From positions 62,001-126,000 of the forward strand of contig WLJH01000006.1 of the NCBI GenBank assembly GCA_009701885.1: a DNA stretch of 64,000 bases, given 5' to 3'. This DNA is from Actinomycetota bacterium (GTDB lineage Bacteria > Actinomycetota > Actinomycetes > Propionibacteriales > Nocardioidaceae). Positions 26,500 to 37,308 of the stretch are shown in pieces; the stretch's first letter is position 1, and every line of letters starts with the position of its first letter. Both the position numbers and the translations under genes were made by a program. The notes beneath the pieces were generated by a model, which was given only the letters and a program-made list of their open reading frames with translations, did no database searches and was not told the origin of the DNA.

Positions 26500-27056
26500 G
26501 CGGGCACCTCCTCGCTCGCGCGGGGCGGCAGCGCGGCCAGGACCCGCTGCTCCAGCTCCAGGGCGCTGCGACGGAACGCCTCGGCCGCCTCGGCGTCGGG
26601 CACGTCCAGGACGTGCAGGTAGAGGGTGTGGGTGGAGCGCCGCGCCTCGACCACCACCGAGCCCGGGACCAGCGAGAGCATCGCTGCCACCAGGGTCAGC
26701 ACGAAGTCCGAGGAGCTCTCCAGGTCCACGGCCACCACGGCGTTGCGGACGTGGCCCCGGGTCAGCACGACCCGCGAGACCTGCACGCTGGCGCGGACGA
26801 CGTCGACGAGGAAGCGGCCCAGCAGCGCCAGCAGCAGGAGCGGGCGCACCCGGGCGGCGAGGTCGACGGGCGGCAGCGGGAAGACCAGGCAGGTGCCCAC
26901 CGCGACCAGCACCCCGCCCAGGACGTAGAGCGGCGCGACCGAGCCCCAGAGGGCGAGCCAGACCAGGGTCAGCACCACCACCGCCGGGAGCTGGACCGCG
27001 CGGTGCCGCGCCGGTCGCGAGGTCCCGTCGCGCCGGGTCCGGGTCACCGGGCTCAT
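26496..27056 (-). CDS. mnhE: Na+(K+)/H+ antiporter subunit E
   Basis: 186 residues: two N-terminal helices (LPAVVVLTLVWLALWGS, LYVLGGVLVAVGTCLVFPL), another near 75-95, and a cytosolic C-terminal domain with SDFVLTLVAAMLSLVPGSVV and THTLYLHVLDV, typical of MrpE. ATG 27056 overlaps the end of mnhD (ATGA). Confidence 0.92.
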   Translation of the reverse strand: MSPVTRTRRDGTSRPARHRAVQLPAVVVLTLVWLALWGSVAPLYVLGGVLVAVGTCLVFPLPPVDLAARVRPLLLLALLGRFLVDVVRASVQVSRVVLTRGHVRNAVVAVDLESSSDFVLTLVAAMLSLVPGSVVVEARRSTHTLYLHVLDVPDAEAAEAFRRSALELEQRVLAALPPRASEEVPA

Positions 27057-28744
27057 CGCAGGTCCTCCCCGAGGACCGAGGTGAGGTAGGGCCGCCGGTC
27101 GTGGAGGTCGACCGCCGCTCGGTCGCCGTAGGCGTAGAGCGGACCGGCCACCAGGGTCAGCACCACGCTCAGCGCCACCAGGAGCCCAGCGGGCAGCAGC
27201 ATGCCCAGCGGGGAGTCCTTCGTGTCCTCGCCGGCCTCGATCAGTGTGTGGAAGTCGCGGTCGGGGGTGTCGTCGTCGCCCAGGCGCCGCGCCTCCTCGA
27301 TGTCCTGCTTGGACACCACCCCGCTGGGCGTGTGCACGTGGCCGCGGTGCTCGTGCACGAGCCCGGTGTCGTGGCCCGGGATCGGCTCGCCGTCCCCGCC
27401 GATGGCCGCGAGCGCCTCGTGCGCCTCGCGGGGCGTGCGCCAGAACGCCACCGCCCAGGTCTTGGCCACGGCGTACAAGGTCAGGAGGCTGGTCAGCGCA
27501 CCCGCACCGACCAGGGTCCAGGCCAACCAGCCGTCGTCCGCCTGCGCGGCCTGGAAGAGCCCGACCTTGCCGATGAAGCCGGAGAAGGGAGGGATCCCCG
27601 CGAGGTTCATCGCCGGGACGAAGAAGAGCACCGCGAGCAGCGGGGCGATCCGCGCCAGCCCGCCGATCCGCATCAGCGCCGTGCTGCCGGCCCGGCGCTC
27701 CACCAGCCCCAGGACGAGGAAGAGCGCGGTCTGGATGGTGATGTGGTGGACGACGTAGAAGGTCGTGCCCGCCGTGCCGAGCCGGCTGGCGAGCGCGATC
27801 CCCATCACGAGGTAGCCGATGTGGCTGACCAGCGTGAAGGAGAGCATGCGCTTGATGTCCGACTGCGCCACCGCGCCCAGGATGCCGACCAGGAGCGTCA
27901 GCAGGGCCGCCCACAGCAGCAGGTCGGTGAGCGGGCTGCCGGGGAAGAGGAGGGTCTGCACCCGCAGGATCGCGTAGACGCCGACCTTGGTCAGCAGCCC
28001 CGCGAAGACGGCCGTCACCGGCGCCGGTGCCGTCGGGTAGCTGTCGGGCAGCCAGAAGGAGAGCGGGAAGACCGCCGCCTTGATGCCGAAGGTGGTCAGC
28101 AGCAGCAGCTGCACCAGCAGCGACACGTGGTCCGGGAGCTCCTCGAGCCGCACCGCGAGGTGGGCCAGCGTGAGGGTGCCGGTGGCGGCGTACACGACCG
28201 CCAGGCTGATGAGGAAGAGCGTCGAGGACAGCAGGTTGACCAGGACGTAGATGGTGCCGGCACGCAGGCGGGTAGCGGTGCCGCCGAGCGTCAGCAGCAC
28301 GTAGCTGGCGAAGAGCAGCATCTCGAAGCTGACGAAGAGGTTGAACAGGTCGCCGGCCAGGAAGGCGTTGGCGACGCCGGCGACCAGCACCAGGAACGTG
28401 GGGTGGTAGACCGAGATCGGCGCACCCTCCTCGTCCTCGGTCATGCCCTGGGCGACGGAGTACGCCAGGACCGCGAGGGTCACGACGGCACTGACCAGCA
28501 GCATCAGCGCGGCCAGCCGGTCGGCGACCAGGACGATCCCGAGCGTCTCGGGCCAGCCCCCGATCCACACGGTCTGCGGGCCCTCCTGGTCGGCCTGCAC
28601 GAGCAGCACCGCGGCGACCGCGACGACCGCGACGAGCACCAGCAGGCTGAGCCACCGCTGGACCCGCGGGTAGCTGGAGAGGGCGAGGGAGGCCCCCGCA
28701 CCCAGGATGGGCAGCAGCACGGGCAGCGGGACCAGCGCGCTCAC
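27053..28744 (-). CDS. mnhD: Na+(K+)/H+ antiporter subunit D
   Basis: 563 residues with about 14 helices, homologous to the proton-pumping NuoL/M/N subunits of complex I. The conserved motifs VSFEMLLFASYVLLTLGG (with the functional Glu), FGIKAAVFPLSFWLPDSYP (Lys) and HHITIQTALFLVLGL are present. A His- and charge-rich cytosolic loop at about residues 445-500 (HDTGLVHEHRGHVHTPSG) is longer than usual and might bind metal. GTG 28744 overlaps the end of mnhC. Confidence 0.95.
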   Translation of the reverse strand: MSALVPLPVLLPILGAGASLALSSYPRVQRWLSLLVLVAVVAVAAVLLVQADQEGPQTVWIGGWPETLGIVLVADRLAALMLLVSAVVTLAVLAYSVAQGMTEDEEGAPISVYHPTFLVLVAGVANAFLAGDLFNLFVSFEMLLFASYVLLTLGGTATRLRAGTIYVLVNLLSSTLFLISLAVVYAATGTLTLAHLAVRLEELPDHVSLLVQLLLLTTFGIKAAVFPLSFWLPDSYPTAPAPVTAVFAGLLTKVGVYAILRVQTLLFPGSPLTDLLLWAALLTLLVGILGAVAQSDIKRMLSFTLVSHIGYLVMGIALASRLGTAGTTFYVVHHITIQTALFLVLGLVERRAGSTALMRIGGLARIAPLLAVLFFVPAMNLAGIPPFSGFIGKVGLFQAAQADDGWLAWTLVGAGALTSLLTLYAVAKTWAVAFWRTPREAHEALAAIGGDGEPIPGHDTGLVHEHRGHVHTPSGVVSKQDIEEARRLGDDDTPDRDFHTLIEAGEDTKDSPLGMLLPAGLLVALSVVLTLVAGPLYAYGDRAAVDLHDRRPYLTSVLGEDLR

Positions 28745-29229
28745 GTCGTGCCCCGCTCGTCGTGCAACGCGACCACCGGGTCGTCCTCGGGCGCCTGACC
28801 GGCGTCGCCGCTGGAGTCGTCACCGGGGTAGTCCGACGTGGTGGCCTGGTAGGCGTCGGAGGTCGCGTCGCGCAGGGCGAGGCGACGCACGGTGGCGTCC
28901 TCGACGTCGTCCTGCACGTCGTCGTGACCGTTGAGCTGCCAGCTGCGGTAGGCCATGGCCAGCACGAAGGCGGTGGTCGCCAGGGTGATGACGATCGCGG
29001 TGAGGACCATCGCCTGCGGCAGCGGGTCGGAGATCCCCGTGGTCACCCCGTCCTCCACGATCGGGGCCCGGCCCGCAGGACCCCCGGCGACGAGGAAGGC
29101 CAGGCTCACGGCGTTGCCGATCATCACCAGGCCGACCAGGACCCGCGACAGGCTGCGCTCCAGCAGGAGGTAGACCCCGCAGCCCATCAGCCCGGCCGTG
29201 ATGACGACCAGCGTCAGGTTCACCTCCAT
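28741..29229 (-). CDS. mnhC: Na+(K+)/H+ antiporter subunit C
   Basis: 162 residues. Three helices in the NuoK-like core (VVITAGLMGCGVYLLLE, VGLVMIGNAVSLAFLV, AMVLTAIVITLATTAFVLAM), with the family motif DPLPQAMVLTAIVI. The C-terminal ~55 residues are an acidic polar tail not needed for the fold. ATG 29229 is preferred because GGGAGG precedes it; the frame also has GTG 29244. It lies 25 bases after mnhA. Confidence 0.92.
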   Translation of the reverse strand: MEVNLTLVVITAGLMGCGVYLLLERSLSRVLVGLVMIGNAVSLAFLVAGGPAGRAPIVEDGVTTGISDPLPQAMVLTAIVITLATTAFVLAMAYRSWQLNGHDDVQDDVEDATVRRLALRDATSDAYQATTSDYPGDDSSGDAGQAPEDDPVVALHDERGTT

Positions 29230-29254
29230 GGCGGTGCCTCCCACGTCGTGGACC

Positions 29255-32131
29255 TCATGCCGGACTGCCCTCCGCCTCGCGCAGCGCGCGCTGGATGTCG
29301 CGATCGATCTGGGCTCCGAGGGCCCGCAGCAGGTCGAGCACCAGGCCGACCACCACGAGGTAGACGCCGATGTCGAAGAGCACCGACGTCACCAGCTTCA
29401 CCTCGCCCACGACCGGCAGCACCGCCTCGAGGATCGCCGACTGCAGCACCACCCCGCCGAAGGCCATCGGCAGCACTGCCGCGAGCGCAGCGATCGCCAG
29501 GCCCAGGCCGATCAGCCGCCCGGCGTCCACCGGTGCGGCCTCGTTGAGCTCGTAGCGGCCGCCGGCGAGGTAGCGCACGACGAGCGCCAGGCCGGTCGTC
29601 ATCCCCGCGGCGAACCCTCCACCCGGGGCGTTGTGGCCGGCCAGCAGCAGGTAGACCGAGACCACGATCAGGGTGTGGAAGAGCATCCGCACGACCACCT
29701 CGAGGATGATCGAGCGCTTCTCGGGCGGCAGGGTGCGCGAGCCCGGGAGCCAGGCGCGCCGTCCGGTGGCCGTGGGGATCTTGCGCACGCCCTTCGGGTA
29801 CGGGATGTCGTGGACACGCCGGATGTCGGTGCCGCGCGCGTTGACGAAGACCAGGCTCGCGACGCCGGTCGCCGCGGCCACGAGCACCGCGATCTCCCCC
29901 AGCGTGTCCCACGCGCGGGTGTCGACCAGCACCACGTTGACGATGTTGTAGCCACCGCCGTACTCCACCGCCTGGTCGGGCAGGGCGGCCGAGACGGGCT
30001 CGGCGGTGCGCGCCGAGCCGGCGACGAGCAGGAACCCGGCCGTCACCACGCCCACCGCGAGGCCGAGCGCGGCGCGGACGTAGCGCTGGCGGCTCAGCGG
30101 CCGGTCGGTGAAGTACTCCGGCAGCCGGCGCAGCGCCAGCACGAAGACGACGAGGGTCAACGTCTCGACCAGCACCTGGGTCAGCGCCAGGTCGGGCGCG
30201 CCGTGCAGCACGAAGAGGTACGCCGTGCCGTAGCCCGTCACTCCCACCAGCAGGATCGCGCGGATCCGCCGACGGCTGCGGGTGGTCATCACCGCCGCGA
30301 CGAGCACGACCGCCCCCACGGCCGCCTGCGCGGGGGTGTCCCACAGCTCGATGCGCACGTCGCCGACCCCGGCGAGCAGCGTCGACCCGGGCAGCAGCAC
30401 GACGACGAGCAGGATGATGCCGAGGTACGCCGCGGCCGAGCCGCGCTGCGCGACACCGGTCACCTCGACCGCGGTGCGGTCCAGGGACCGCATGACCGCG
30501 CGGTAGCCCCGCTCGGCGCTCCAGTCGTGCGCGAGCGCGGTCTGGAACCTGGCCACCGGCTCGCGGGCGAGGAAGAGCAGCGCACCGCCGAGGATCGAGG
30601 CGGCCGTCAGCAGGAGCGGCAGGCCCACCCCGTGCCAGAGCACCAGCTCGGGCTCGTGGGCACCCGGCGGCAGGGACGCGGTCTGGGGGGCGAGGAGCGT
30701 GGTGAGCGGAGCGCCCAGGAAGCCGAGGACCAGCGAGGCACCGGCGAGCAGGACGGGCGCGGCCAGGAACGCGGGACCGGGCACGTGGACCGTCGCGCGC
30801 TCCTCGACCGGGCGGCGCCCGAAGGCACCCCACACGAAGCGGGCGGAGTACGCCGCGGTGAGGACCGAGCCCAGCACGACGCCGACCAGCAACAGCCAGC
30901 CCTCGAGGCCGGCCAGCCCGGTGCCGTCGCCCTCGCGGGCCACGTCGACCAGCGCGACCAGGACGCTCTCCTTGGCGACGTACCCCAGCAGGGGCGGGAG
31001 CCCGGCCATCGAGGCCGCCGCGAGCGTGGCCGCCACGGCGAGGACGGGCATCCGGCGCGAGAGCCCCGTCAGCCGGCGCAGGTCCCGCGTCCCGGTGCTG
31101 TGGTCGATCACGCCGACGGTGAGGAACAGGCAGGCCTTGAAGAGCGCGTGCGCCAGCAGCAGGCCCAGGCCGGCCAGCATCGCGCTGCGGGTGCCGGTGC
31201 CGAGGACGAGCACCAGGAAGCCGAGCTGGCTGACGGTGCCGTAGGCCAGCAGGAGCTTCAGGTCGTGCTGGCGCAGGGCCCGGACGCCCCCGAGCAGCAT
31301 GGTCGCCAGGCCGAGCACCAGCAGCACCGCACGCCAGCCGGCCACCTCGGCGAAGGCCGGGGCGAGCAGCGCGACGAGGTAGACGCCGCCCTTCACCATC
31401 GAGGCGGCGTGGAGGTAGGCGCTCACCGGGGTCGGGGCGGCCATCGCGGCCGGCAGCCAGAAGTGGAAGGGCACGAGCGCGGACTTGCTCACCGCACCGA
31501 CCAGCAGCAGGTGCACGCCGACGGTGACCGCCGTCCCGCCGGGCGGGTCGGCCAGGACCTCGGTGATCCGGTAGGTCCCGGCGGCCCCGCCGACGAGCAG
31601 CACGCCCACCAGCAGGACCAGCCCGCCGAAGGTGGTCACCACCAGGGCCTGGATCGCTGCCCGCCTGCTGGCACGCCGCTCCGGGGAGTGGCCGATGAGC
31701 AGGAAGGAGAAGACGGTGGTCAGCTCCCAGAAGACGTAGAGCAGCAGCAGGTCGTCGGCCAGGACCAGCCCGAGCATCGCGGCGACGAAGGCGACCAGGA
31801 CACCGCCGAAGCGCGGCACCCCGGGCTCGTCGTCGTCGAAGTACCAGGCGCAGTAGGCCAGGACGAGCGCCCCGATGCCCAGGACGACCAGGGCGAGCAC
31901 CCACTGCAACGTGCCTATCGCCAGCGCGAGCTCCAGCCCGATCCCCGCGACCCAGGGGTGCACCTCGACGAGGGTCTCCCCCCGCGCCACCGCCGGCCCC
32001 TGCGCGGCGACCCAGACCGTCCCGGCCAGCGGGACGAGCGCGACGGCGACGAAGGCGCGGCGGCCCCGGTGGAGCAGCAGCACGGGTGCCAGGACCGCCG
32101 TCGCCAGGAGGGCGAGGATCAGCACCAGCAC
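29255..32131 (-). CDS. mnhA: Na+(K+)/H+ antiporter fused subunit A/B
   Basis: 958 residues. The N-terminal ~500 residues are the NuoL-like MrpA core with LYVFWELTTVFSFLLIGH and the SALVPFHFWLPAAMAAPTPV segment; the C-terminal half continues through the MrpA-specific helices and a full MrpB domain (HTLIVVSVYLLLAGHNAPGG, GFAAGMTTGLALVVRYLAGG). No separate mnhB exists, so the A-B fusion explains the order AB-C-D-E-F-G. The complex exchanges cytosolic Na+ or K+ for protons and supports alkaline and salt tolerance. GTG 32131 follows GGAAGGATC. A divergent or upstream regulator is not evident: the next gene is PucR-like and in the same direction. Confidence 0.95.
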   Translation of the reverse strand: MLVLILALLATAVLAPVLLLHRGRRAFVAVALVPLAGTVWVAAQGPAVARGETLVEVHPWVAGIGLELALAIGTLQWVLALVVLGIGALVLAYCAWYFDDDEPGVPRFGGVLVAFVAAMLGLVLADDLLLLYVFWELTTVFSFLLIGHSPERRASRRAAIQALVVTTFGGLVLLVGVLLVGGAAGTYRITEVLADPPGGTAVTVGVHLLLVGAVSKSALVPFHFWLPAAMAAPTPVSAYLHAASMVKGGVYLVALLAPAFAEVAGWRAVLLVLGLATMLLGGVRALRQHDLKLLLAYGTVSQLGFLVLVLGTGTRSAMLAGLGLLLAHALFKACLFLTVGVIDHSTGTRDLRRLTGLSRRMPVLAVAATLAAASMAGLPPLLGYVAKESVLVALVDVAREGDGTGLAGLEGWLLLVGVVLGSVLTAAYSARFVWGAFGRRPVEERATVHVPGPAFLAAPVLLAGASLVLGFLGAPLTTLLAPQTASLPPGAHEPELVLWHGVGLPLLLTAASILGGALLFLAREPVARFQTALAHDWSAERGYRAVMRSLDRTAVEVTGVAQRGSAAAYLGIILLVVVLLPGSTLLAGVGDVRIELWDTPAQAAVGAVVLVAAVMTTRSRRRIRAILLVGVTGYGTAYLFVLHGAPDLALTQVLVETLTLVVFVLALRRLPEYFTDRPLSRQRYVRAALGLAVGVVTAGFLLVAGSARTAEPVSAALPDQAVEYGGGYNIVNVVLVDTRAWDTLGEIAVLVAAATGVASLVFVNARGTDIRRVHDIPYPKGVRKIPTATGRRAWLPGSRTLPPEKRSIILEVVVRMLFHTLIVVSVYLLLAGHNAPGGGFAAGMTTGLALVVRYLAGGRYELNEAAPVDAGRLIGLGLAIAALAAVLPMAFGGVVLQSAILEAVLPVVGEVKLVTSVLFDIGVYLVVVGLVLDLLRALGAQIDRDIQRALREAEGSPA

Positions 32132-32226
32132 GGGAGATCCTTCCGGGTCCGGCCACGGGTCACGACAGGATGGAACCTACCGGGCCCGGCACCACTCGAC
32201 CGGACGGGACGGGTCGGGAGGCGGCC

Positions 32227-33546
32227 TCAGTCCGACGATCCCGAGACCAGGCTGACCGCGAGCAGCAGGTCGATGAGCTCCTCGACGCGGCGTACGTCGC
32301 ACCCGGTGCGCTCGGCGATCCGCTCGAGGCGGTAGTAGACCGTGTTGGCGTGCACGTGCAGTGCCATGGCGGCCAGCTTGGCGTTGAGGTCGCAGGCGAC
32401 GTACTGCCGCAGGGTCTCGACGAAGGTGCCGCCCGAGGCGAGGTCCTCCTGCACGAAGGCCCGCACCTCGGGGCGGACCAGCCGGCGCGCGGTGCGGTCG
32501 TGGGTCTGCACGAGGTAGTCCAGGGTCGACATCGTCGACAGCGACTGGACCCCGGCCCTGCCGCGCAGGGAGCGGCGGGCCAGGCGTGCCTCCTCGTAGG
32601 CCTCGGGGACGTCGAGGAAGCCATGGCGCACCGAGCTCACGCCGACGCTGGGGAAGACCCCGCGTCCCGAGAGCGAGGCCACGCCGGCCCGGATGCGGGC
32701 CAGGGTCCGCTCCTCCCCCGTCGGGTCGACGGGCATGACGGCCACGACCTCGTCGTGGCGCACCACGACCAGCCCGCGCCCGGGGTTGTTGAGGGCACTG
32801 CGCAGCATGGCCTGGCTGGCGCGGTCGGCGGACTTCTCGGCGTTGACGGTGAAGGAGCCGGCCACCACGACCAGCGGACTGTCCTCGGCGATGCCGACGT
32901 CGGCCAGCATCTGCACGCGCGGCTGGACGGTGGGCGGTCGGCCCTCGAGCAGGTCGTCGAGCAGGTCGCGCGCCAGCCGCGCGGAGTCGGCCAGCTGGAA
33001 CTGCTGGGCCTCGAGGTAGGCCTCGGCTGCCGCGGTGCTGCCCACCTCGATGGTGCGCATGACCTGGCCGACGATCGTCAGCGCGGCGTCCTTGGTCTCG
33101 GGGTGGTGGGCGACGCCGTCGAGGATGCCGTCCCACAGCTGGATCTGCCCGATCCGGAAGGCCTTCATGAAGTCCGGGAGGGCCACGCCGAGGTCGACCC
33201 GGCGCATCGCGTGCCGCCCGGTCCACGGGAAGTCGCCCCGCGTCGGGTCGCGTCGGTCCTCGACGCTGCTGAGGAACGCGCCGAAGACCTGGCGGCAGTG
33301 GGACTGGACCTCGGAGCGCAGCGTGCGGTCCTCGAAGGAGGAGTAGACCTCGACCTGGTCCCAGATCGCGGCGGTGGCGCCCTCGGCGATCTCGTCGACC
33401 CGGCCGCGCACCCAGCCCGCGAGCAGGTCTGCGCCCTCCGCCGTGCCGAGGCGGCGGCGAGCGTGCGGCACCGCCGGGGCGACGTCGTCGCCCTCGGGCC
33501 CGTGCTCCACGGTCCCGCGTCGGTTCGCTGTGCTGGTCTCCGTCAC
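32227..33546 (-). CDS. PucR-family transcriptional regulator
   Basis: 439 residues. The C-terminal helix-turn-helix reads YVACDLNAKLAAMALHVHAN followed by TVYYRLERIAERTG, the classic PucR/CdaR HTH_30 motif. The middle has a GGDEF-like fold region (VVRHDEVVAVMPVDPTGEE) and the N-terminus a sensory RsbRD-like region (AMRRVDLGVALPDFMKAFRI). GTG 33546 is chosen because the protein before it would be out of character; the frame is open to 33699. It is divergent from the liv-type operon with a 311-base intergenic region, so it probably controls that operon in response to its substrate. Confidence 0.85.
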   Translation of the reverse strand: MTETSTANRRGTVEHGPEGDDVAPAVPHARRRLGTAEGADLLAGWVRGRVDEIAEGATAAIWDQVEVYSSFEDRTLRSEVQSHCRQVFGAFLSSVEDRRDPTRGDFPWTGRHAMRRVDLGVALPDFMKAFRIGQIQLWDGILDGVAHHPETKDAALTIVGQVMRTIEVGSTAAAEAYLEAQQFQLADSARLARDLLDDLLEGRPPTVQPRVQMLADVGIAEDSPLVVVAGSFTVNAEKSADRASQAMLRSALNNPGRGLVVVRHDEVVAVMPVDPTGEERTLARIRAGVASLSGRGVFPSVGVSSVRHGFLDVPEAYEEARLARRSLRGRAGVQSLSTMSTLDYLVQTHDRTARRLVRPEVRAFVQEDLASGGTFVETLRQYVACDLNAKLAAMALHVHANTVYYRLERIAERTGCDVRRVEELIDLLLAVSLVSGSSD

Positions 33547-33695
33547 TGTCCTGCCCGTCCTGCTCGGTGCCCGTGTCCCGGCTGGTCCCGCCAGTCTCCC
33601 CCGGTGACCCCCGTCACACCAGCAACTGTCCACGGAGGGCGCGTCCCACGGCACCACCCGTCCGGCAGGTGCCCGCCAGGTGTCGTGACCGAGTC

Positions 33696-33711
33696 CCACA
33701 GAAGTCTGTGG
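33696..33711. promoter_or_regulatory. Inverted repeat between the PucR regulator and the liv operon
   Basis: CCACAG (33696-33701) and CTGTGG (33706-33711) with a four-base spacer lie about midway in the 311-base divergent region. It could be the operator of the PucR-type regulator, but six-base arms also occur by chance. No other feature is recognised in this gap. Confidence 0.35.
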
Positions 33712-33857
33712 AGCCGCACAAAGACGCGGGACCGCGGCGGCGGCACGATGAGGCGCACGTCACAGCCGACGTGCCCACCCCCACATCTCCGCCAGTGCCC
33801 CACCCGGGCCCCACACCGGGTCGCACCCCGTGCGTCCCCACGACGACAGGAGCGCAT

Positions 33858-34648
33858 GTGCTGAGCGCGCGCAACCTCGAGGTGGTCTACGACGACGTCG
33901 TGCTCGCCCTCCGAGGCGTCAGCCTCGAGGTCCCCGACGGCCGGATCGTGGCCCTGCTCGGCGCCAACGGCGCGGGCAAGACCTCGCTGCTGCGGGCCCT
34001 GACGGGCCTGCTCGACGTCCACGAGGGTGAGATCACGAAGGGCTCGGTCAGCCTGGACGGCGAGGACCTGCGGCGTACGCCGCCCGAGGCCGTGGTCCGC
34101 AAGGGCGTGCGCCAGGTGCTGGAGGGTCGACGGGTCTTCGTCGAGCTCAGCATCGAGGAGAACCTCAAGGTCGGTGCGCACACCGCCCGCGCGTCGATGG
34201 CCGAGAACCTCGAGCGGGTCTACTCGCTCTTCCCGGTCCTCTCCGACCGCCGCAGCCTCACCGCGGGCTACCTCTCCGGCGGTGAGCAGCAGATGCTCGC
34301 GATGGGCCGGGCGATGATGTCCAACCCGCGCTACCTGCTCCTCGACGAGCCGTCCCTGGGTCTCGCGCCGCTGATGGTCGAGGCGATCCGGGACGTGATC
34401 GTGGAGATCAACAGCACCGGCACCGGTGTGCTGCTCGTGGAGCAGAACGCCTCGATGGCGCTGTCCATCGCCCACCACGGCTACGTGATGGAGACCGGAC
34501 GCGTCGTGCTGGACAAGCCCGCCGCCGAGCTGCTCGCCGACGACGACGTCCGCGAGTTCTACCTCGGCCTCCACCCCGGCGAGGACGGCTCGGGCCGCAA
34601 GTCCTTCCGGGACGCCAAGCACTACCGCAGGAAGAAGAGGTGGTCGGC

Positions 34649-34652
<4 letters not shown>
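33858..34652 (+). CDS. livF: Branched-chain-type ABC transporter ATPase LivF
   Basis: 264 residues. Walker A GANGAGKTS, Q-loop region RQVLEGRRVFVELSIEENL, signature LSGGEQQMLAMGRAMM, Walker B YLLLDEPSLGLAP and the H-loop region. The LSGGEQQ-SLGLAP combination is typical of LivF. GTG 33858 follows CAGGAGCG. The C-terminal ~30 residues are basic (HYRRKKRWSA), longer than usual. It is the first gene of a six-gene operon for uptake of an amino acid, carboxylate or acyl compound. Confidence 0.9.
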
Positions 34653-35427
<775 letters not shown>

Positions 35428-35431
<4 letters not shown>

Positions 35432-37308
35432 CGACCACCGCCGAACGCACCACGGGTCCGACCGGCCGCACCGGCACGACCACGCCGGTGACCCGGATCC
35501 GCGACCACGCCCGCAACCGCGCCGACGCCGTCGCGCTGCGCGACAAGCACCTCGGCGTGTGGCGGGAGTGGACCTGGGCGCAGTACTGGGAGCACGTGCA
35601 GCTGGCCGGCCACGCCCTGCTGGCGCTGGGTGTCGAGCCGGGTGACCGCGTCGCCATCCACTCCGAGAACCGTCCCGAGTGGCTGGTCGCCGACATGGGC
35701 GCCATGGCCGTCCGCGCGGCGTCGGTGGGTGTCTACCCCACCAACCCCGCTGCCGAGGTGGCCTACCTCCTGGAGGACTCCGGCGCCCGGGTGCTCATCG
35801 CCGAGGACCAGGAGCAGGTCGACAAGGCCCTCGAGGTCATCGACCGGGCACCGCACCTGGAGAAGATCGTCTACATCGAGCCGCGCGGCATCCGCGGGCG
35901 CTACACCCACGACAAGCTGATGTCCTGGGAGGAGTTCCTGGCCCTCGGCGAGCGGCACCGCGCCTCGAACCAGGGCGCGGTGGACGCGATCGCCGCAGCC
36001 GCCGAGCCCGACGACCTCGCGACGCTGATCTACACCTCCGGCACCACCGGCCCGCCCAAGGGCGGCATGCTCACGATCCGCAACGTCGAGTTCGCGATCA
36101 GGATCCTCGCCGAGGAGGGGGCCTTCACCGACCCGCCGCCGGGACCCGACGACCTGCTGCTGTCCTACCTGCCGCTCTCGCACGTGGCCGAGCGGATCTT
36201 CACGACCTGGTTCAACGCCGCAGCCGCGACGCAGGTCAACTTCGCCGAGTCCATCGAGACCGTCCCCCAGAACCTCCGCGAGGTGCAGCCGACCGTCCTG
36301 TTCGGCGTGCCCCGCATCTGGGAGAAGCTGATGGCCGGCGTGGAGATCCGGATCGCCGCCGCCAGCCGGCTCAAGCGGGCCAACGCCCAGCTGTGGCTCA
36401 AGGTCGCCGCAGGCATCGGGGACGAGCTGGTCCGCACCGGTGGCAAGCACACCGCAGCCACGCGGCTGAAGTACGCCGTCGGCTGGATCTTCTGCTACCG
36501 CGCCCTGCGGGAGCGGCTGGGCATGCGCCGGGTGCGGTACGCCGCGTCGGGTGCTGCCCCGATCGCCCCCGAGGTGCTGAAGTTCTTCATGGGACTGGGC
36601 GTGCCGATGCACGAGGTCTACGGCATGACCGAGAACACCGCGGTGGCCACCGCCAACCGCCCGGGCCGGGTCCGGCTCGGCACGGTGGGCGAGGCCCACC
36701 CCGGGGTCGAGGTGAAGGTCGACGAGACCACGGGCGAGATCCTCACCCGCCACCCCGGCGTCTTCGCCGGCTACTGGCGCAAGCCGGAGGCCACGGCCGC
36801 GGTCCTCGAGGAGGACGGCTGGCTGCACACCGGCGACGTCGGCGAGTGGGTCGAGGGCACGCACCTGAAGATCACCGACCGGATGAAGGACATCATCATC
36901 ACGGCCGGCGGCAAGAACATCTCTCCCTCGCAGATCGAGAACGAGCTGAAGACCTCCCCCTTCGTCAAGGAGGCCCTGGTCATCGGCGACGGCCGCAAGT
37001 ACCTCACGGCCCTCATCGGCATCGAGCTCGACACCGTGGGTGAGTGGGCGCAGCGCAAGAAGCTCGGCTTCAGCACCTACCGCGATCTCACCGAGAAGCC
37101 CGAGGTCGTCGACCTCGTCCGGACGGTCGTCAACGACGTCAACAGCAGGTTCGCCTCGGTCGAGCAGATCAAGGAGTTCCGCCTGCTGCCCAAGGAGCTG
37201 GACCACGAGGACGGTGAGCTCACCGCCACGCAGAAGGTCAAGCGTTCCGCAGTCACGAAGTCATTCGAGGAGATGGTGGAGTCCATGTACGGCGGTGGTG
37301 CCCGATGA
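35428..37308 (+). CDS. AMP-forming acyl-CoA ligase
   Basis: 626 residues. All ANL motifs are visible: the P-loop YTSGTTGPPKGG, the adenine site YGMTENTAVA, GWLHTGDVGEW, the hinge KDIIITAGGKNISPSQIE and the catalytic Lys region ATQKVKR. The large size and the insertion (about 240-330) resemble long-chain acyl-CoA synthetases of the FAA1/FadD15 type. GTG 35428 overlaps the livG stop. Its place inside a liv-type operon suggests that the imported substrate is a carboxylic acid that is turned into its CoA ester on entry. Chain length specificity cannot be read from the sequence. Confidence 0.9.
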